Assembly (NCBI GenBank): GCA_037074705.1
Contig: CM073594.1
Coordinates: forward strand, 76,757,009-76,821,008
Length of the DNA stretch: 64,000 nucleotides
Source of the DNA: Zhengitettix transpicula
Lineage: Eukaryota; Arthropoda; Insecta; Orthoptera; Tetrigidae
Direction of reading: 5' to 3'
The position numbers and the translations under genes were made by a program. Shown here piece after piece: positions 51,340 through 64,000 of this stretch (the first letter of the stretch is position 1; each line of letters opens with the position of its first letter). A model generated the notes under the pieces. It saw only the letters and a list, made by a program, of their open reading frames with translations, was not told where the DNA came from and did no database searches.

Positions 51340-53970
51340 TAATATTTATTTATTGCAGCAGTACAAAAGCTTTGGTATCATTCATATATATAAATGTACA
51401 TACTAATACACACAAACAAACACACAAAGATAGATATAAGAGTACAAACAATTTTACATAGTTTTGAAGAACATAGAAAAAATACAGGAAGGTTCATACA
51501 TTAATAGAATTTCAAAATACTCATCAACTCTGTATAAACAGTACCTTGTGAGTAAGTTATTAATACTGAGATTATAAGAAGAACCTGGTAAGTATATCAT
51601 GTAAGGGGAAGAGTATTAATTAATTCCAGAGATATATAGTAGAAAGTCTTTTGAGTTTTGCTATAATTCCATTTAAACAATCCTAAATTGTTTCTACTTC
51701 TTGTGTTGTGATTATATGAGTCTCCCCAAGATTTCATAGTTCTGATTATTTTCACTAATATACATTAGAGATCGGTAAACAAGAGTTGTGTGCATTGAAT
51801 AAAATCTTCTTGGACTTCTAACCAAGAAAGACTGCATTATTTAATGCATTCACTGTCATAATACCTAACATTTCAAATGCTACTCTACAATGACTGTGTA
51901 GGAAGACCACAAATCAACCTAACGGAATTTTTCAAAAGTTTGAATATCTTTTCAACTGAGGAATTATGGCCCCTTATATCTGAGCAAAATATACCATTCT
52001 TTGGACTTTGGTGCTAACACTTGACCTTAGTCTCCTTAATAAATAGTTTCCTCTATTTATATTCCCTACCAGTAGTTGAAACTTCAGCCTAGCATCTATT
52101 ATGAACCCAAGAAAATTTCCACAGCTAATTACATTAGTAGTCGTGCTTTAGGCATAGTGGAAATATAGATATTGTGTTTTACCAGCATTCATGCGGAGTA
52201 GGTTCACTGTACACCAGTCTTTCACTACTTCTACAATCTCCACTTGTATAGTGTTCACTAGTTATAAAGATTTAGAGTGAAAACTTACATTAAGGTCATT
52301 GGAAAATAAGAAACATTTGGTGTATGGACTACTTAAACTCTAAGGATGATCATTTATATAAATAGAATTGCACCCAACATTGACTCCTGAGGCACTACAT
52401 GTTTTACAGGTAAATAATTGACTCAAAATCGTTTTAGAATCTGTTATTCAAGCAGGATTCAATTAATTGGATGGCATATTCATCAAATCCATAGAATATG
52501 TTTTTTGGTAAGTATACTATGAGATACTGAATAAATGCTCTAGATAATTCAAAGAATTTTGCATTCACCATTTCCTCCTGTCCAGACCCTGAAGGCAAGA
52601 GCTCATAAGCAATGTAGCTGCTTTTATGGTACTTAGTCCCAATCTGTATACAAATTTATAGTTATTAAATAAGTTGTTGTTTTCAAAGTAAGAAACAATT
52701 TGGTCATTCATGATGATATCAAAAACTATTGAAACTGCAGGTACTATGGAAATTGATCCGTAACTTGTCTCAGAGTGAATTGTTACCTTTCTTCTAGGTT
52801 GCAATTACCTTAACAAGTTTTAGATTATTTTGAAATTTGGATTGAAGTATGGATCAATGCATTTACTATTCTTTAAAGTAGAAAGCACTTTGCCAATTTC
52901 TGAAACCTCAACCAAATGAAATTTGTAACCACAGTCATGTTTTGGTAACTTCTTCAGGTAATGCCATTGGTCATGTTGACAACCATCTGATGCCACAATA
53001 TCTAGGAGTTGATCCATTTTATTTATGAAGAAATGATTAAATTCAGATGTGCCTTGCATGTTACGATAGTCATTATATTTATTGAACACCCACTTTCTTG
53101 ATTTCCAATCTCCACATTGCTTTTGACCTGTTTGTAGCTCCAGTTATTATATTGTCATTGAATTTAACCTTTGTCTCTCTAAATAACTTGATGCATTTTT
53201 CTTGTACTTCGAATATAAGTTTCTCAATTCTCCTAACCCTGTTGTACAGTAGAAGTGAAGCATTAAGAAGCACTTTGCTTTTAATTTGTCAATTTTCCTG
53301 CTTATAACTTTTGTTGGCATTGGTGGTACAGATTTGGTATTCAATGTAACAAATTTTGAAAACTTTTTTTGACTGAAGCTACGAGAGTTTCTAATAAGTA
53401 CTCAGTTTCTACATCAATGTCATAATGACAGTACATACTGTGCCAGTCTACAAGTGAAAGCTCATGCATAAACTGACAGGTATTTGATTGTTTATTTGTG
53501 AATACGATATGGATAGATTTCTGCTCATTTAGCTTTATCCTCCATTGTTTAGTCCAGTCAGATATTGCGTTTCTGGCTTCTTGTAGTCTTCTACTTGACA
53601 GATTTTTGGTCATTCTTGTTTGCAAGTAACATGGTGCCATTTGCACACGTTCCTTCCAATTTTGGGATATCACTAGTGTATAATAATAAGTAGAGGATAG
53701 GACCCAGGACGCTACCTTGGGGTACTCCAGCTCTTACCTCTTACAGATCAGAATATTCATCTTCTTGTTTAATTGTGAATAGTCTGAATGTATGATGTTA
53801 TTATCTCTACATATTTATTTGGAAACATTTTATTGATAGTTTATGTATCAAACCTTCATGCCATACTTTGTCAAAGGTTTGCGAAGCATCTAATAAGACT
53901 GCGTTGCATTATTTAAATATTATACTAATTAATAATCTCCGTGTAAATATCAATTGTTCTCTTAATCTCA
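51340..53970 (-). pseudogene. Jockey-like non-LTR retrotransposon (LINE), rearranged
   Basis: From right to left on minus: an RT piece with a D-K-V-W-H-like remnant and A-G-V-P-Q-G-S-V-L-G-P-I-L-Y-L-L-Y-T-S-D (53740-53660), A-I-S-D-W-T-K-Q-W-R-I-K-L-N-E-Q-K-S (53560-53510); then, abruptly, the linker that normally precedes RT (V-D-W-H-S-M-Y-C-H-Y-D-I-D-V, 53450), L-S-T-L-K-N-S-K-C-I-D-P (52860), Y-G-S-I-S-I-V-P-A-V-S (52760) and C-terminal S-H-N-type segments to a TATTATTAA-rich 3' tail at 51335-51356. Downstream RT motifs therefore precede upstream ones, which implies two copies joined. Broken throughout. Confidence 0.8.
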
Positions 53971-55960
53971 AGGTATCGCAGGTATTATTGTTTTGTGGAG
54001 GAAAAGATCGAATTGTCGCCAGAGTTTTGCCACCCGCACTAAAGCGAAAAAACACTTACGGACTTTAATTCGCAGCTGCAGGTAAATACTGGTAAGGGTG
54101 GATCGTCTCGGCATCAGGAAGGAACTCAAGATGGGTATTAGACGTCTGGAGATGACGTCATACAATGACAGCGCGATTCACTCTGCTCTCAAACGAATGT
54201 GTCATATGAAATATAGAATACAAAAATATTAGTTTCACACTCTAATTAATTAACGTGTACATCGGAACTCAGCAAAACGTTTTACATATTTATTATATGA
54301 ATGATTATAACATTATCATCTTTATAAATGAATGTATTAATAAATAACGCTCATGTATTTCCGCAATATTCTCATACAACAAATCTTATTATCGAACGTT
54401 GCTTTATAGCACAAATACGATAAGTTCCAATATTATTATTATTTTCGTTCAATTACTATATATATATATATTGTGGTAATTAAAAATATGGAATTACTTA
54501 ATAAACAAAATTTTACGATTTTCATTATCGGCGATGTAAATATGAGGATTGCCTACAAGAATATGGAGCCTATAATGCTTGCGTGCAAAAGTTGCATTGT
54601 TGCCTCAAGCACTGGGACGTACAGAACTTGAGATATTCAGAGTTGCTTGGACCAGGAAGGCGAAAGGTTTTTTTTGTTGAGTCCCTGATTCAAAGTTCCT
54701 GTTACCACATCTGAACAAGTGTAATTAGGCAGCAGAGATATATTATATTAAAGTCCCGGGTTTTGGAATTACGAGTCGACAATCTGAAGTATTTCATCTA
54801 TTGCCATATTTATGCAATTATCAAAGTTTTTTTTAAAAAAAACGTTATCAACAATTAAGAGCAGGAAGTGCTTTGTGTTTGAAAACTAAAACAACCTTAA
54901 ATTCAGTGAAATATGGCCTGTCTGTGATGTGTTTAACAAAAGTCGAGTGAGACGAGACCAGACGAACAGCTAAGGGTAATAGTAACAAAAAAGAAATTTA
55001 TTAATTGGAAACCTAATGTGTAAATATAATTACCGTCAGATTTCGTATTTCAATAATTATTTAACTAAAGAATTTTTCGCGTTGTAAGTTTTTAATTGTC
55101 ATTTTGTAACATTATTTATTGGAGGCCCGATAGTCGGCCCTGAAATTAAGCCGTGGCACATTACTAACTTGTAAAAAAATTTCAAATCTGATAAGAATTT
55201 GTTTTTATTAAATGAACTTTGTTTTATATTTTGCTTTCCTGTTTTTAATTTAAAATCCTATCATTTCAACTTTTAATTTGTTCATTTAAAATCTAAATTA
55301 ATAATTTAATTATTACATTTTGTGCTCCAACGTGAGGTTTATTTTAATTTAAAATCAACTTTTTATTTGACCATAACATTTTGGCGCCTCAACGTGGGCT
55401 TATTTAAAGTGAATAATTAATCAAATTTTGTGATCATTACAATATATATATCGCCATATATCACGCGTTTGTATCGTTTCCCTTCCGCTTACATAAATTA
55501 CTGTATTAATAGTATCTACATCAAATCTCAAAATAAAATCCTTATTGTCATTATTAATTCGTTGCAATAACTCAAGCGTCTTTATACTTTCGTTCATACT
55601 TTTTAATCCTGCCTTCAATTCTGTACTCTCTGTTACATCCATACACCTCAAAAAATTCCTGAATTTCTCGATCCCCTTATCATCTAACGTATCTGACTGT
55701 TACGACGTTTGAATTTTCCTACTTGGGTTTCCACTTATTGGACGCTATATAATTACCTCGTCGGTTCTTACTGCCTCGGACCCCATGCTCTCGGTTTCAG
55801 TTTCCGAATCTGACATGTTACAACCTATTTTCTATTTCTTAGTCACCTATCAAAGATCTCACGATTATATTTTACTCTCTTTAATTTACTATCTACTTTT
55901 ATGTGGTAAAAATCTATTTACTGAAATGAAAATATAATACGTGTGTTTTAATATATATTT
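53970..55960. other. Unassigned 2 kb with a possible LTR primer-binding site
   Basis: At 55382-55400, TTGGCGCCTCAACGTGGG resembles a tRNA-Lys primer-binding site (TGGCGCCCAACGTGGGG) following an AT-rich stretch ending CCATAACA, as after a 5' LTR. No gag follows. On minus, 55421-55815 has an open stretch beginning near M-S-D-S-E-T-E-T-E-S with stops, unassigned. Confidence 0.4.
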
Positions 55961-56039
55961 AATTAAACTAGCAAAATGATGATATAAATACTATAATTCA
56001 TTTTGTCTGTCTGTCTGGCTAGTTCATGTAATTACTAGC

Positions 56040-57310
56040 TGAGTGCACGGCGTTGCCTGGGTATTTATTTAAATTATCCCGTAAAAGGAATTGATTCAAC
56101 ACTTACCATTTAGTAAGTAATCAATAACGCCATTGTTTGGAACATTTACCCATTTAAGTTCCCCTCCCCAACCTAACCCCTCGGCAGCTAACTTCAAATA
56201 AACAGGTTGATGACGACGGTCTTCGTAAGTTCTCCTACTATATAAAATAAGAGTGTAAAAAATTCAGCGACCCAGAAAATGTTTCATTCGACCCCAATAA
56301 TGGCAGTTTACGAATGTTTTTAAAAGGTGATGCAGAATTAAGAGAGAGAAAAATACTCGCTAACTTAATAAAGTCTATATATACTACTTGTACCTAAAAA
56401 GAGTTAAAAAAATACAACCTTTAACTAACCACGGACCAAAAATATAACTGGTGCCTTAAGAAAATAAAAAATACACGGTTCAACTTAAGAGGGTCAAAAC
56501 TACTCCGGGTAATTTCGTCCACGACGAGGAACATAAAATTTCATTAACCATAATGGTGATGTAAGAATTAAACTCAGTGACTCTTATATCCCAATAATCG
56601 ACACCAATATCAGTCTTTTTTCCATTTTTTTTATGTAATCCCCTTCCTCCACCACTCGTACCGTACAGTGCTTCCCTCCCTTGTCTTTTGGGGTTGACAT
56701 TGGACACTTAAAACATCTAGAATAACACTATCACATTCAGCGACCCAGAAAATGTTTCATTCGACCCCAATAATGGCCGTTTACGAATGTTTTTAAAAGG
56801 TCTACCCCGACCCCTTAGAGGACGTAGGTTTGTTTTAATCGCATGGTGTTTGTTCATGGATCGTAAGTAACATGTGTATAAAGTTTGGTAGAAATTACTC
56901 TACCCGTTTAATATTGTACGCAGATATTTGTTTCACCCCTTCCACCCCCACCCCTAGGTGTTGAATTACATCTTCATCAGTAGGGAAAATGTGAGGATTA
57001 AAGTCACTTCCATAACCCCAGATTCAACACCAGTCTCCGTTGTTTACTCATTAATTTTATATAACGGCCTTTCACCCACATCCTCCCCAACACCTAGGGG
57101 CTGAACTACAGCTTAAACTGCCCTTGTGAATGTCTGAATTAATCGCATTGACTTCTATGACGCTGGATTTGACACCAATATCGATGGTCTCGCGTTATTT
57201 TTATGTACCACCCCTCCATCCTCTCCCAAAGATGTGTCGAGTTCGAATGCTGTAAAGGGTTGAAATTATACACTAAAAACAACTGGTGAGACCCAGAAAA
57301 TTAATTATTT
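56040..57310 (-). repeat. Inverted copy of the tandem-array element
   Basis: Starts at CTAGCTGAGTGCACGGCGTT with GCCTGGGTAT, then units containing ACCCAGAAAATG, TCATTCGACCCCAATAATGG (at 56271 and again at 56748), GGTGTTGAATTACA and AAGGGTTGAAATTATACAC. These are the inverse of the landmarks in the 18-kb array. Confidence 0.65.
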
Positions 57311-57899
57311 GACGCTTTAATAGGCCGTTTAAATTATTAAAAATCTATTATGATGACTATCTTTTGCAATCAGTTTCCCAATTTAAATATATGTATTTCT
57401 TGTTTCCACGTTAATTTATGTATGTTTTGTCTCTTTAACATGAGTTCTGAAGTTTGCTCGCTATTAATTCGTTGCAATAACTGACTGTCCTCCGTGCCAA
57501 GGAGTCACTATGTAGTTCAACCTCCGTTTATTCTTTGTTATAATATAAATATACTAGCTTCTCAATATACAAGTTAGTATTTTGCTTTCCCAACACTTAA
57601 TCGGTTTTTAGCGTCATAAATACGATTAATCTACTTGAATAACATATGATACATAACGTCATAGATATTACTTTCGCGATCCTGAAACAATTTCTTCAAG
57701 GATTTCAAGGACATTACTAATTCTCCGCGCCAAAAATAAATCCGATACGAGTTCGAATACTGTGACTGACGTAAATGGACCACACCTGTGCAGGAACGGT
57801 AAAACACACAAATCAGCTCAGGAATGACACCTCATTCTCCTCCCAGGTGTCTTAAAAAGGGACCTAGGGGGCGTGATGATGCGTGATGATGCATGGAAA

Positions 57900-59810
57900 A
57901 CATGAAAGGCTAAATGTATAAGGGAGGGGAGAATTGTCGGCACACTATTTCAACAATATTGAAGCTCGTTTTCAACCTTTCAAAATCATAGATAACGAAA
58001 GGATCACCGAAGTTAGGACCAGTGTTTCTCAACCGAAATCGCGGACCACTAGTATCATTTATTGTCCGTATAATCTATTCAATGGGCTACTAAATACATT
58101 TATTTGTAGTACATCACAAAAAGTGTACAGAAAATAAACAAGATATAAATTATTCGCATAAAATTGTGCATAAAACGCAAAAACATAACTATGAAGTCAG
58201 GAAATACAAATAAAAAATAATAGTAAAATTACACATAAATACTGTTAATTTATTCCAGTTCCAAAATGTCACAGAAAATAAACAAAATATAAATTGTAAC
58301 AATTAAAATAGATAGACTTTTAAATGAAAAATTATTCAAATTTACAAACAAACAAATTTATTAGCAATAAATTTAAACAGAATTACACAATTGAAAATTA
58401 TCTCAGGGTCTCTACTGGGTTTGATAATGGCGAATCATTTTTATTTCTCAACTTAAACACAAATTCCAATTTAAAAGAGAAAAGATTTACTCGTCAATTA
58501 ACTATGACGAAATTTACTTGTGAACAAAATTAAACTAAAAAGATGGATTCTAATTAAAAAAAATTAATCAAAAGAAGAGAACGAAATCTGACGTCTATCT
58601 TTTAATCAGGTTTACATAATTATTTGTTTTATATTGTTACTCACGGCAGCATTCCAGGATACCTTGTACTTGACGAAACACTATGGCGGGGTTTTGCACT
58701 GCTTCTAAAAACTCACAGATTCTAAAATTAATATTTTTAGATCAAAAATCAGGAACCAGGATAATCTTCCTTTCGTCTCTCTCTCGATTTACTTCTGCTA
58801 CTTCAGCTCGGCTGTGTGCACCAAAAGCTGTTTGTGTTTAGCAGGTTTCGTAGTTCTGCTCAAGTGAATATTTCGTCTTGAGCAAAATGTTCAGGGACCA
58901 ATCAAAGCTGTTGATTGGTAATTATCGATATTTCTCTGCAAATTTCCTTTGAATATTTGAAATTGTCTTGTCTATTTCAACTCGACCAATTTCTGTCGTG
59001 TCTGACTGCCCACTGCTTCTACTTAACTTTACTTTTCAAAAGAATATCTCGTCTATTTTAATACGACCTATACTTGACCAAACCTTCCAGCCAACTGAAC
59101 TCTACCAAATCATAATGTGAACTGCCCTCTCTCGTAATTTTGAGCGCGCATTGCTTCTTCCGACAAAGGAAACAATATTTGGCAACATTGTTGCTGTGTT
59201 CTGTACCGCCGTCAAGAATAGATTTCTCAAACAATTAATTTTTTTAATTTCTCAATTAATTGGAATTACAAAATATTAATAAATTTTTCACGGAATGACC
59301 GCAGAAACGTCAACATCGAGAAATCTGAATCTGGTGCTTAACCGTGAAATTTATTAATAACGGACACCGAGAAAGCTTACATTCATTAAGATATAAATAA
59401 TCAAAGATCGAAGATTTGACGACAGGGCTTGCGGTTGTCGAAACGTCGCGGTCTAATCGCTGTTGGCACCTGAGTGAAAACCGAGAAATTTTTACACAAG
59501 ATAAAAATAATTTACATTAATAGAGGATATAAAATAAAACAATGTTCAATTGTCAAGAAATGAAAAAATTTCAAAAATAAAAAATTAATGGGATTGCTGC
59601 TTATTTTTTTTTCATTATATAATTGCTTTTTATGTAAATTAGCATACTAATTTTTTACCTTAACCTCAAAATTGAGTTATATCTTTCGAGTTGAATTGTA
59701 GTTTTAATGCGGAGTCGTAACTTAATTGTAGTAAATTGTCCCGTTCTGAAGCAGTCAAATCATGATGAATGGGTTGAAAATCCCGAAGTTTCCCTTTCGG
59801 ACACTAGGAA
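57900..59810. other. Interior of the TIR structure, left part
   Basis: AT-rich, no recognisable domain in any frame. One weak family D-like segment lies at 59412-59463 (GAAGAT, GACGAC/GTTGTC stem, GAAACGTCG). Confidence 0.5.
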
Positions 59811-59819
59811 CCAAGTATT

Positions 59820-60500
59820 CCAATTCGAAATGACCCGGGAAAAGTTTCTGTGGCCTAAAAACTACGGAAATTTGCTCCTCTTTTCAGTTTTTCACTAATA
59901 GTAAAAGCATGAAGCATTCTGTTGAAAATAAATTAATAAAAATAATAAATCTAACTTTTGCTATTCTTTTTCTTGCAAAAGGACATAGATACTCTTTGAA
60001 ACGCTGGACTGTTTCTTCGTCTTAGAAAAACAATACATTTCAACATTTTGATATGCTGTACAAATGACAAGTTTCACCATGACGTAAATAATCGTCACTC
60101 CCATCCTCAGCGCCATAATACTTAAACGGCCTGGCGGTATGCAACCAACAAAATGGATGCATTTTCGGCATTCTCTATGAATCGTTAAAACCATATGATG
60201 CGTTGGAAAGCGAATTAAATTGTCTAAAACTTTTATTCTATTACAAATTAGTTTATTGCCGACTATTTTGGAGATATCAGCTCTAGAAATATGCAATCTT
60301 TTCGAAAATGACGTAAAATGTCTACCACTTCGTTCGAACGAATTTCGTACTCGAAAACACCATTCGATGCAGAATTTTATGCTTTACAATTCATTACTGA
60401 ACATTTTTTTCAGTAGAGAGCTTCATGCTTTTGCGATTAGCGAAAAAAAAATGAAAAAAGGTGCAAAATTTCTTGGTTTTTAGGCCACAGAAAATTTTCG
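59820..60500. repeat. Foldback repeat
   Basis: About 90-bp arms at 59830-59920 and 60405-60500 are inverse of each other: TTTCTGTGGCCTAAAAAC, then TTTGCTCCTCTTTTCA and AAAGCATGAAGC against GGTTTTTAGGCCACAGAAA and GCTTCATGCTTTTGCGATTA. Similarity is about 80% by eye. Confidence 0.7.
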
Positions 60501-60586
60501 AATTTGAAAACTTGATTTTTCACTAATGGCCACAACATTTACAGGTTGGAAAAAAATATACCTGACCCTTTTCGCGGATAGATGTA

Positions 60587-61836
60587 CCACTGTGATCAAA
60601 AAGTAAGGTGAAATTGTCATTTAAAACTCCCGGGTATTAGGAAGGCAGGTGAATTTTTTTCCTAGGTTGGTAGGACTGTCTACTATAATATTTTCCAAGC
60701 GTCTGTTTGTTAAAAGGTTTAATTACACGTGTTTTTGTAAACAACCAAAAGTGAATTTTTCGATTTTTTGCAATGGGTGATTTTGTTGAGCTAAGAACTT
60801 GCATCAAATTTTGTTTGCGGAACGAATATTCTTGTGCGGACACGTTGAAGGCCTTTGGTGATCAAACTATGGCACAAAAAAACGTTTACAAGTGGTACAA
60901 CGAGTTCAAAGAGTAACCGCGCTCTGGACGACCATCAACGTCAACGACGAGGGCCACGTCCAAAAAATCAAAGATTTGGTGCTTGAAAATCGTCGATGGA
61001 CAATTAGAGATCTTGCTGATAGTGTTGGAATATCATTTTGCTCAGCCCAAACCATTTTGAAGAATGTTTTGTGTCTCAAACGCGTCAAGTCTCGATTGGA
61101 GGAAAAAAAGCGTCGCGTTGATGTGTGTGAAACTTTGCTGTCTGACTATCAGGACCACTTGAAATTCATCATTACTGGAGACGAGACTTGGATTTACGCA
61201 TACGACCCTGAAACCACCGACCAATCCAGCGAATATCGTGCAAAAGGTGAAGCAAGACCTAAAAGACCACGGCAAAGTCGATCGAAAATCAAGGTCATGT
61301 TGACAGTTTTCTTTGATTATCGTGGTGTGGTGCACTATGAATTCCTTCCGCCGGGCCAAACTGTCATCAAAGAATATTATTTGAGCGTTATGCGTCGTTT
61401 GCGTGAAGCTATTCGTCTGAAACGGCCGGAATTATGGGCGAACAACTCTTGGTTCCTTCATCATGATAATGCACCATGTCATACTGCATTAGTTCTTAGC
61501 GACTTTTTTGCCAAAAACTCGACTCATATCGTTCCGCAACCACCGTATTCGCCTGATCTGGCTCCGTGCGGCTTCTGACTATTCAGCAAACTCAAAAGGC
61601 CAATTCGGCGACGCCGGTTTGACACGATTGAGGAGATAAAAACCGAATCGAAGAAGGTCTTGAAGGCTATACCGGAAAAAAGACTATTCCGACTGTTTCG
61701 AGGACTGGAAAAAGCGCTGGAAAAAGTGCGTTTTATCGGACGGGGATTACTTTGCAGGGGGTGAATTTGATTTGGAAGAATAAATAAAGAATTTATATTT
61801 TATAAATAAATTCACCTTACTTTCTGTTCACAGTGG
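60587..61836 (+). mobile_element. Complete mariner transposon, 1250 bp
   Basis: Flanked by TA (60585-60586 and 61837-61838). TIRs CCACTGTGATCAAAAAGTAA then GGTGAA, and at the right the inverse of CCACTGTGAACAGAAAGTAA then GGTGAA, two mismatches in 26. Ends and length are complete, but the transposase is inactivated. Confidence 0.95.
60773..61782 (+). pseudogene. mariner transposase (DD34D type, third Asp lost)
   Basis: ATG 60773 (M-G-D-F-V-E-L-R) opens the HTH domain and reaches TAA at 60914. A shift near 60945 restores G-H-V-Q-K-I-K-D-L-V and then an open run to 61578. D1 is in T-G-D-E-T-W-I-Y-A-Y and D2 in F-L-H-H-D-N-A-P-C-H. In Y-S-P-D-L-A-P-C-G-F the third catalytic Asp, 35 residues after D2, is Gly, and the next codon (normally Trp) is TGA at 61576-61578. 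The C-terminal L-F-S-K-L-K-R-P and the E-E-I-K segment follow. It was catalytically dead even before the frameshift is counted. Confidence 0.92.
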
Positions 61837-62993
61837 TATATAGCAAATGGGGTACATAGACTTCCTTCGAACGCACAAAAAATCGCTGTTAGATGTTCAG
61901 AAATAATATTTGTCTAATCGTCAATATCCACACCTGCTTTATTTATAAATTCATCGAAATACTGGAACATGTCGTTGGTTCTATTCTTCAACACGCTTGC
62001 GTCATAGATCTATTTTTTTCTTGAGTACATCGAGTTTATACCATAAATTGAAAATAGTAACGCTATTTCTTTGAAGAATTCAATTCAATTTGTTGTATAG
62101 TGAAAATGTGTCCGAAAAATAAGACAGTTTTGAAATTCATAATTATATTTATTATTATTTATTGTTCTTAATCTCGTCAATGGCGACTTTCCATAACTAC
62201 TACATGAATTTATTACATTTGTTTCTTATTATATATGCATATTTTTACTATCCTAAGATTCATCGCCTAATTAGAATATGTTTTGAATGCCACTTTCCTT
62301 ACTAAATTTTACAAGGTTATTTATTGCCCCAACCTGAGGCGTATTTATCAATTCTGCCTTTTCTAATCCTGTCGTGCTTTGTTTGTTTTTTGCTTGCTAG
62401 AAAAACTGTCTTTCGGGGGCCAGTAATATTTTCCTGCGGGAACACCGGTTGAGAAACTCTGGTTTGGACGAATTCGTGACTTTGTGGCGATAGATCGTGC
62501 GTTCTCACATTTGAATTACGACAAATTAGTTGCCACATAAGCTGAGTGCAAATGTTGGATTTATTTCCTGCACTCAAGGGTGCCATTTCATAGTCTGTGA
62601 ATAAAATAACACTTTAATTTACCTTATTGGGGATTTGAACACGAATTTCGTACACGAATTTTGAAACTATAGCTTTTCTGTACTTCTAGAAAATTATCTA
62701 GACTGAACCATGAAGCAATTTGTACCCGATATCATTTAAATTTTATAATATTTCTGATTACATTTCCTCCGACAATAATATGCAATCCACAGGAAAGCAA
62801 TGTCGTAGACGCGCGGAAGTTGGATACAAACAAAAAAGCAATTTGTTTTCCCCACGTCGGCTTTTTGTGTGTGCATCTAGCCACGCATCATCAGCGCCCC
62901 CCTCGGCCCCTTTTTAAGACACCTGGGCGGGAGAATGAGGTGTCATTCCTGAGCTGATTTGTGTGTTTTACCGTTCCTGCACAGGTGTGGTCC

Positions 62994-64000
62994 CAAATAC
63001 CAACTTCTCCTATTAGTTCCACATCTGTCTAAATCATTCGCACATCCTCCCCGTCCCTTAATGACTTTTCGTGCGACTTGAGACGGAAAAGATCGCAGCC
63101 AAGTGAACGAAAGTTCACGAAATATTGAATATTAATTCTTTAGTATTCACAAATTCTACACTTTTTCAGTCTAAGTGCGTTATACCTAAGAAAACGTTTA
63201 GTAATTGTCTTTTTCGTTGTAACAAAAATAAATGAAAGTTTACTGTACGACTATACACCAGGTTCGAGACGCTCAGTAACATTCGTTGGCTAATTAAATT
63301 AAATTAAAATGTTTATGTTATTCTAGAAGGAAGTGTTTGATAAACGTGGGCCAAATACATTTTAACAGTAAAAAAATAACAATTTGGTTCCAACGTGGTG
63401 ATCAAGACTGAGCTAAGAAGCGTTTCGTTAAAAAATTCGTAATGAAATATGATATGCATACGTACGGAAATGTCTACACTAATTCGAGTGAATTAAAAAC
63501 AGTTCGAACGTTATGCCTTTGTTGTCTCGTTTATATTCGTTGAAATACCAATTATCTAGTTGACCAATTCAGTTCGTTGTTCTATTCATTTTTCATTATA
63601 TGCATCAAATGTCTTCACTTCTTTTTCTTCGAGGCTTCATCCATATATCTCCCGCCAACGAAATTTTCAGGATGGCAGAAAAGCTTATTGCATTACTTTA
63701 GGGACGCCATTTTTGGGTTTGTTTTATATATGTGTCGAATTTTATTTAAATACGTCAAGAAGTTTATTTAAAAATCGTAGGTTAGAAAATTTGAGAACTA
63801 CAACTACGCGAGATGGGTGGACACACTTCGCAGGATACGAACTATTCTATCCCGTTCGCTGCGACCGAGTCCGAATCAGGAGCTATGTGGCGAAATAATT
63901 TCAACCTCGTTGTTCTTGGGACGAAATCCAGCAATGTACGCGTTATCCAGAGAAGCCATTTCTGAGCAACGTGTTTTATTTTCGAGGACATTGAAGGAAA
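62994..64000. other. Unassigned right end of window
   Basis: No recognisable coding, RNA or transposon signal. TTTGGTTCCAACGTGGTGAT at 63383-63402 looks faintly like an LTR primer-binding site after a run ending AATAACA, not enough to call. Confidence 0.4.

Larger units (their letters stand above)
57777..62993. mobile_element. 5.2-kb structure bounded by about 115-bp terminal inverted repeats
   Basis: 57777-57893 and 62882-62993 are inverse copies: GGACCACACCTGTGCAGGAA then CGGTAAAACACACAAATCAG, CTCAGGAATGACACCTCATT and CCCAGGTGTCTTAAAAAGGG in both, with a few differences. Inside lie unassigned AT-rich DNA, a foldback repeat (59820-60500) and a complete mariner (60587-61836). Without the mariner it would be about 4 kb. 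No transposase of its own was recognised. AAAT or CAAAT borders both ends. Confidence 0.65.

Noticed and set aside
55382..55400. Firm call of an LTR retrotransposon from its primer-binding-like site
   Set aside because: No paired LTR, gag or pol was found beside it. Kept only as a note.

Overview
This is animal nuclear DNA: AT-rich, intron-containing, with many (TA)n and (CA)n microsatellites and dense transposon remains. The gene content (the eIF4E-binding protein Mextli, known from arthropods and some other invertebrates, and the Rab prenyltransferase beta subunit) and the mobile elements (mariner, P element, Penelope-like, R1-like) point to an invertebrate, most likely an arthropod. I cannot name the species.

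Two host genes can be supported. At the left edge, on the minus strand, are two N-terminal coding exons of RABGGTB (404-511 and 1-87, continuing out of the window). Running rightward on the plus strand from 5915 to 40840 is Mextli, reconstructed here as 13 coding exons (one of them a provisional 27-nt microexon) and 541 codons: an N-terminal MIF4G-like helical region, a KH domain whose GxxG loop sits on its own 72-nt exon (20149-20220), and a C-terminal canonical eIF4E-binding motif Y-x4-L-L (exon 34669-34799). Splice phases agree at every junction. The two genes are head to head with about 5.4 kb between their first visible coding exons.

Most of the rest is mobile DNA. Mextli introns hold Penelope-like elements (PLEs): one nearly complete RT plus GIY-YIG copy (8955-10653), an older different lineage (7240-7990) and several fragments. 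They also hold pLTR-like repeats carrying hammerhead-ribozyme-like motifs, a tRNA-derived SINE family whose body recurs in both orientations, an R1-like LINE remnant, a 1.3-kb TIR element and degenerate tandem arrays. The densest part is 36.0-38.8 kb, where hammerhead-bearing repeats form head-to-head palindromes embedded in (TA)n, separated by a 387-bp tandem duplication of the SINE.

Right of Mextli (42.5-64 kb) I recognise no host gene. There is a copia-type gag-only mini-element with a half-tRNA primer-binding site (43.08-44.11 kb), a SINE abutting a mariner (44.56-46.09 kb), an internally deleted P element with 8-bp target duplication (46176-48002) that carries a nested hammerhead repeat, another inverted hammerhead pair (48.39-48.79 kb), a rearranged Jockey-like LINE (51.34-53.97 kb), a tandem-repeat element (56.0-57.3 kb), and a 5.2-kb structure bounded by about 115-bp inverted repeats (57777-62993) with a complete 1250-bp mariner inside it.

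The most noteworthy signal is several sequence-distinct retroelement families that share one hammerhead-like architecture: helix I pairing, CUGANGA, one extra nucleotide, helix II, GAAA and a 4-nt palindromic helix III. Two of the families also carry a fused splice acceptor/donor motif (CAG|GTAAG).
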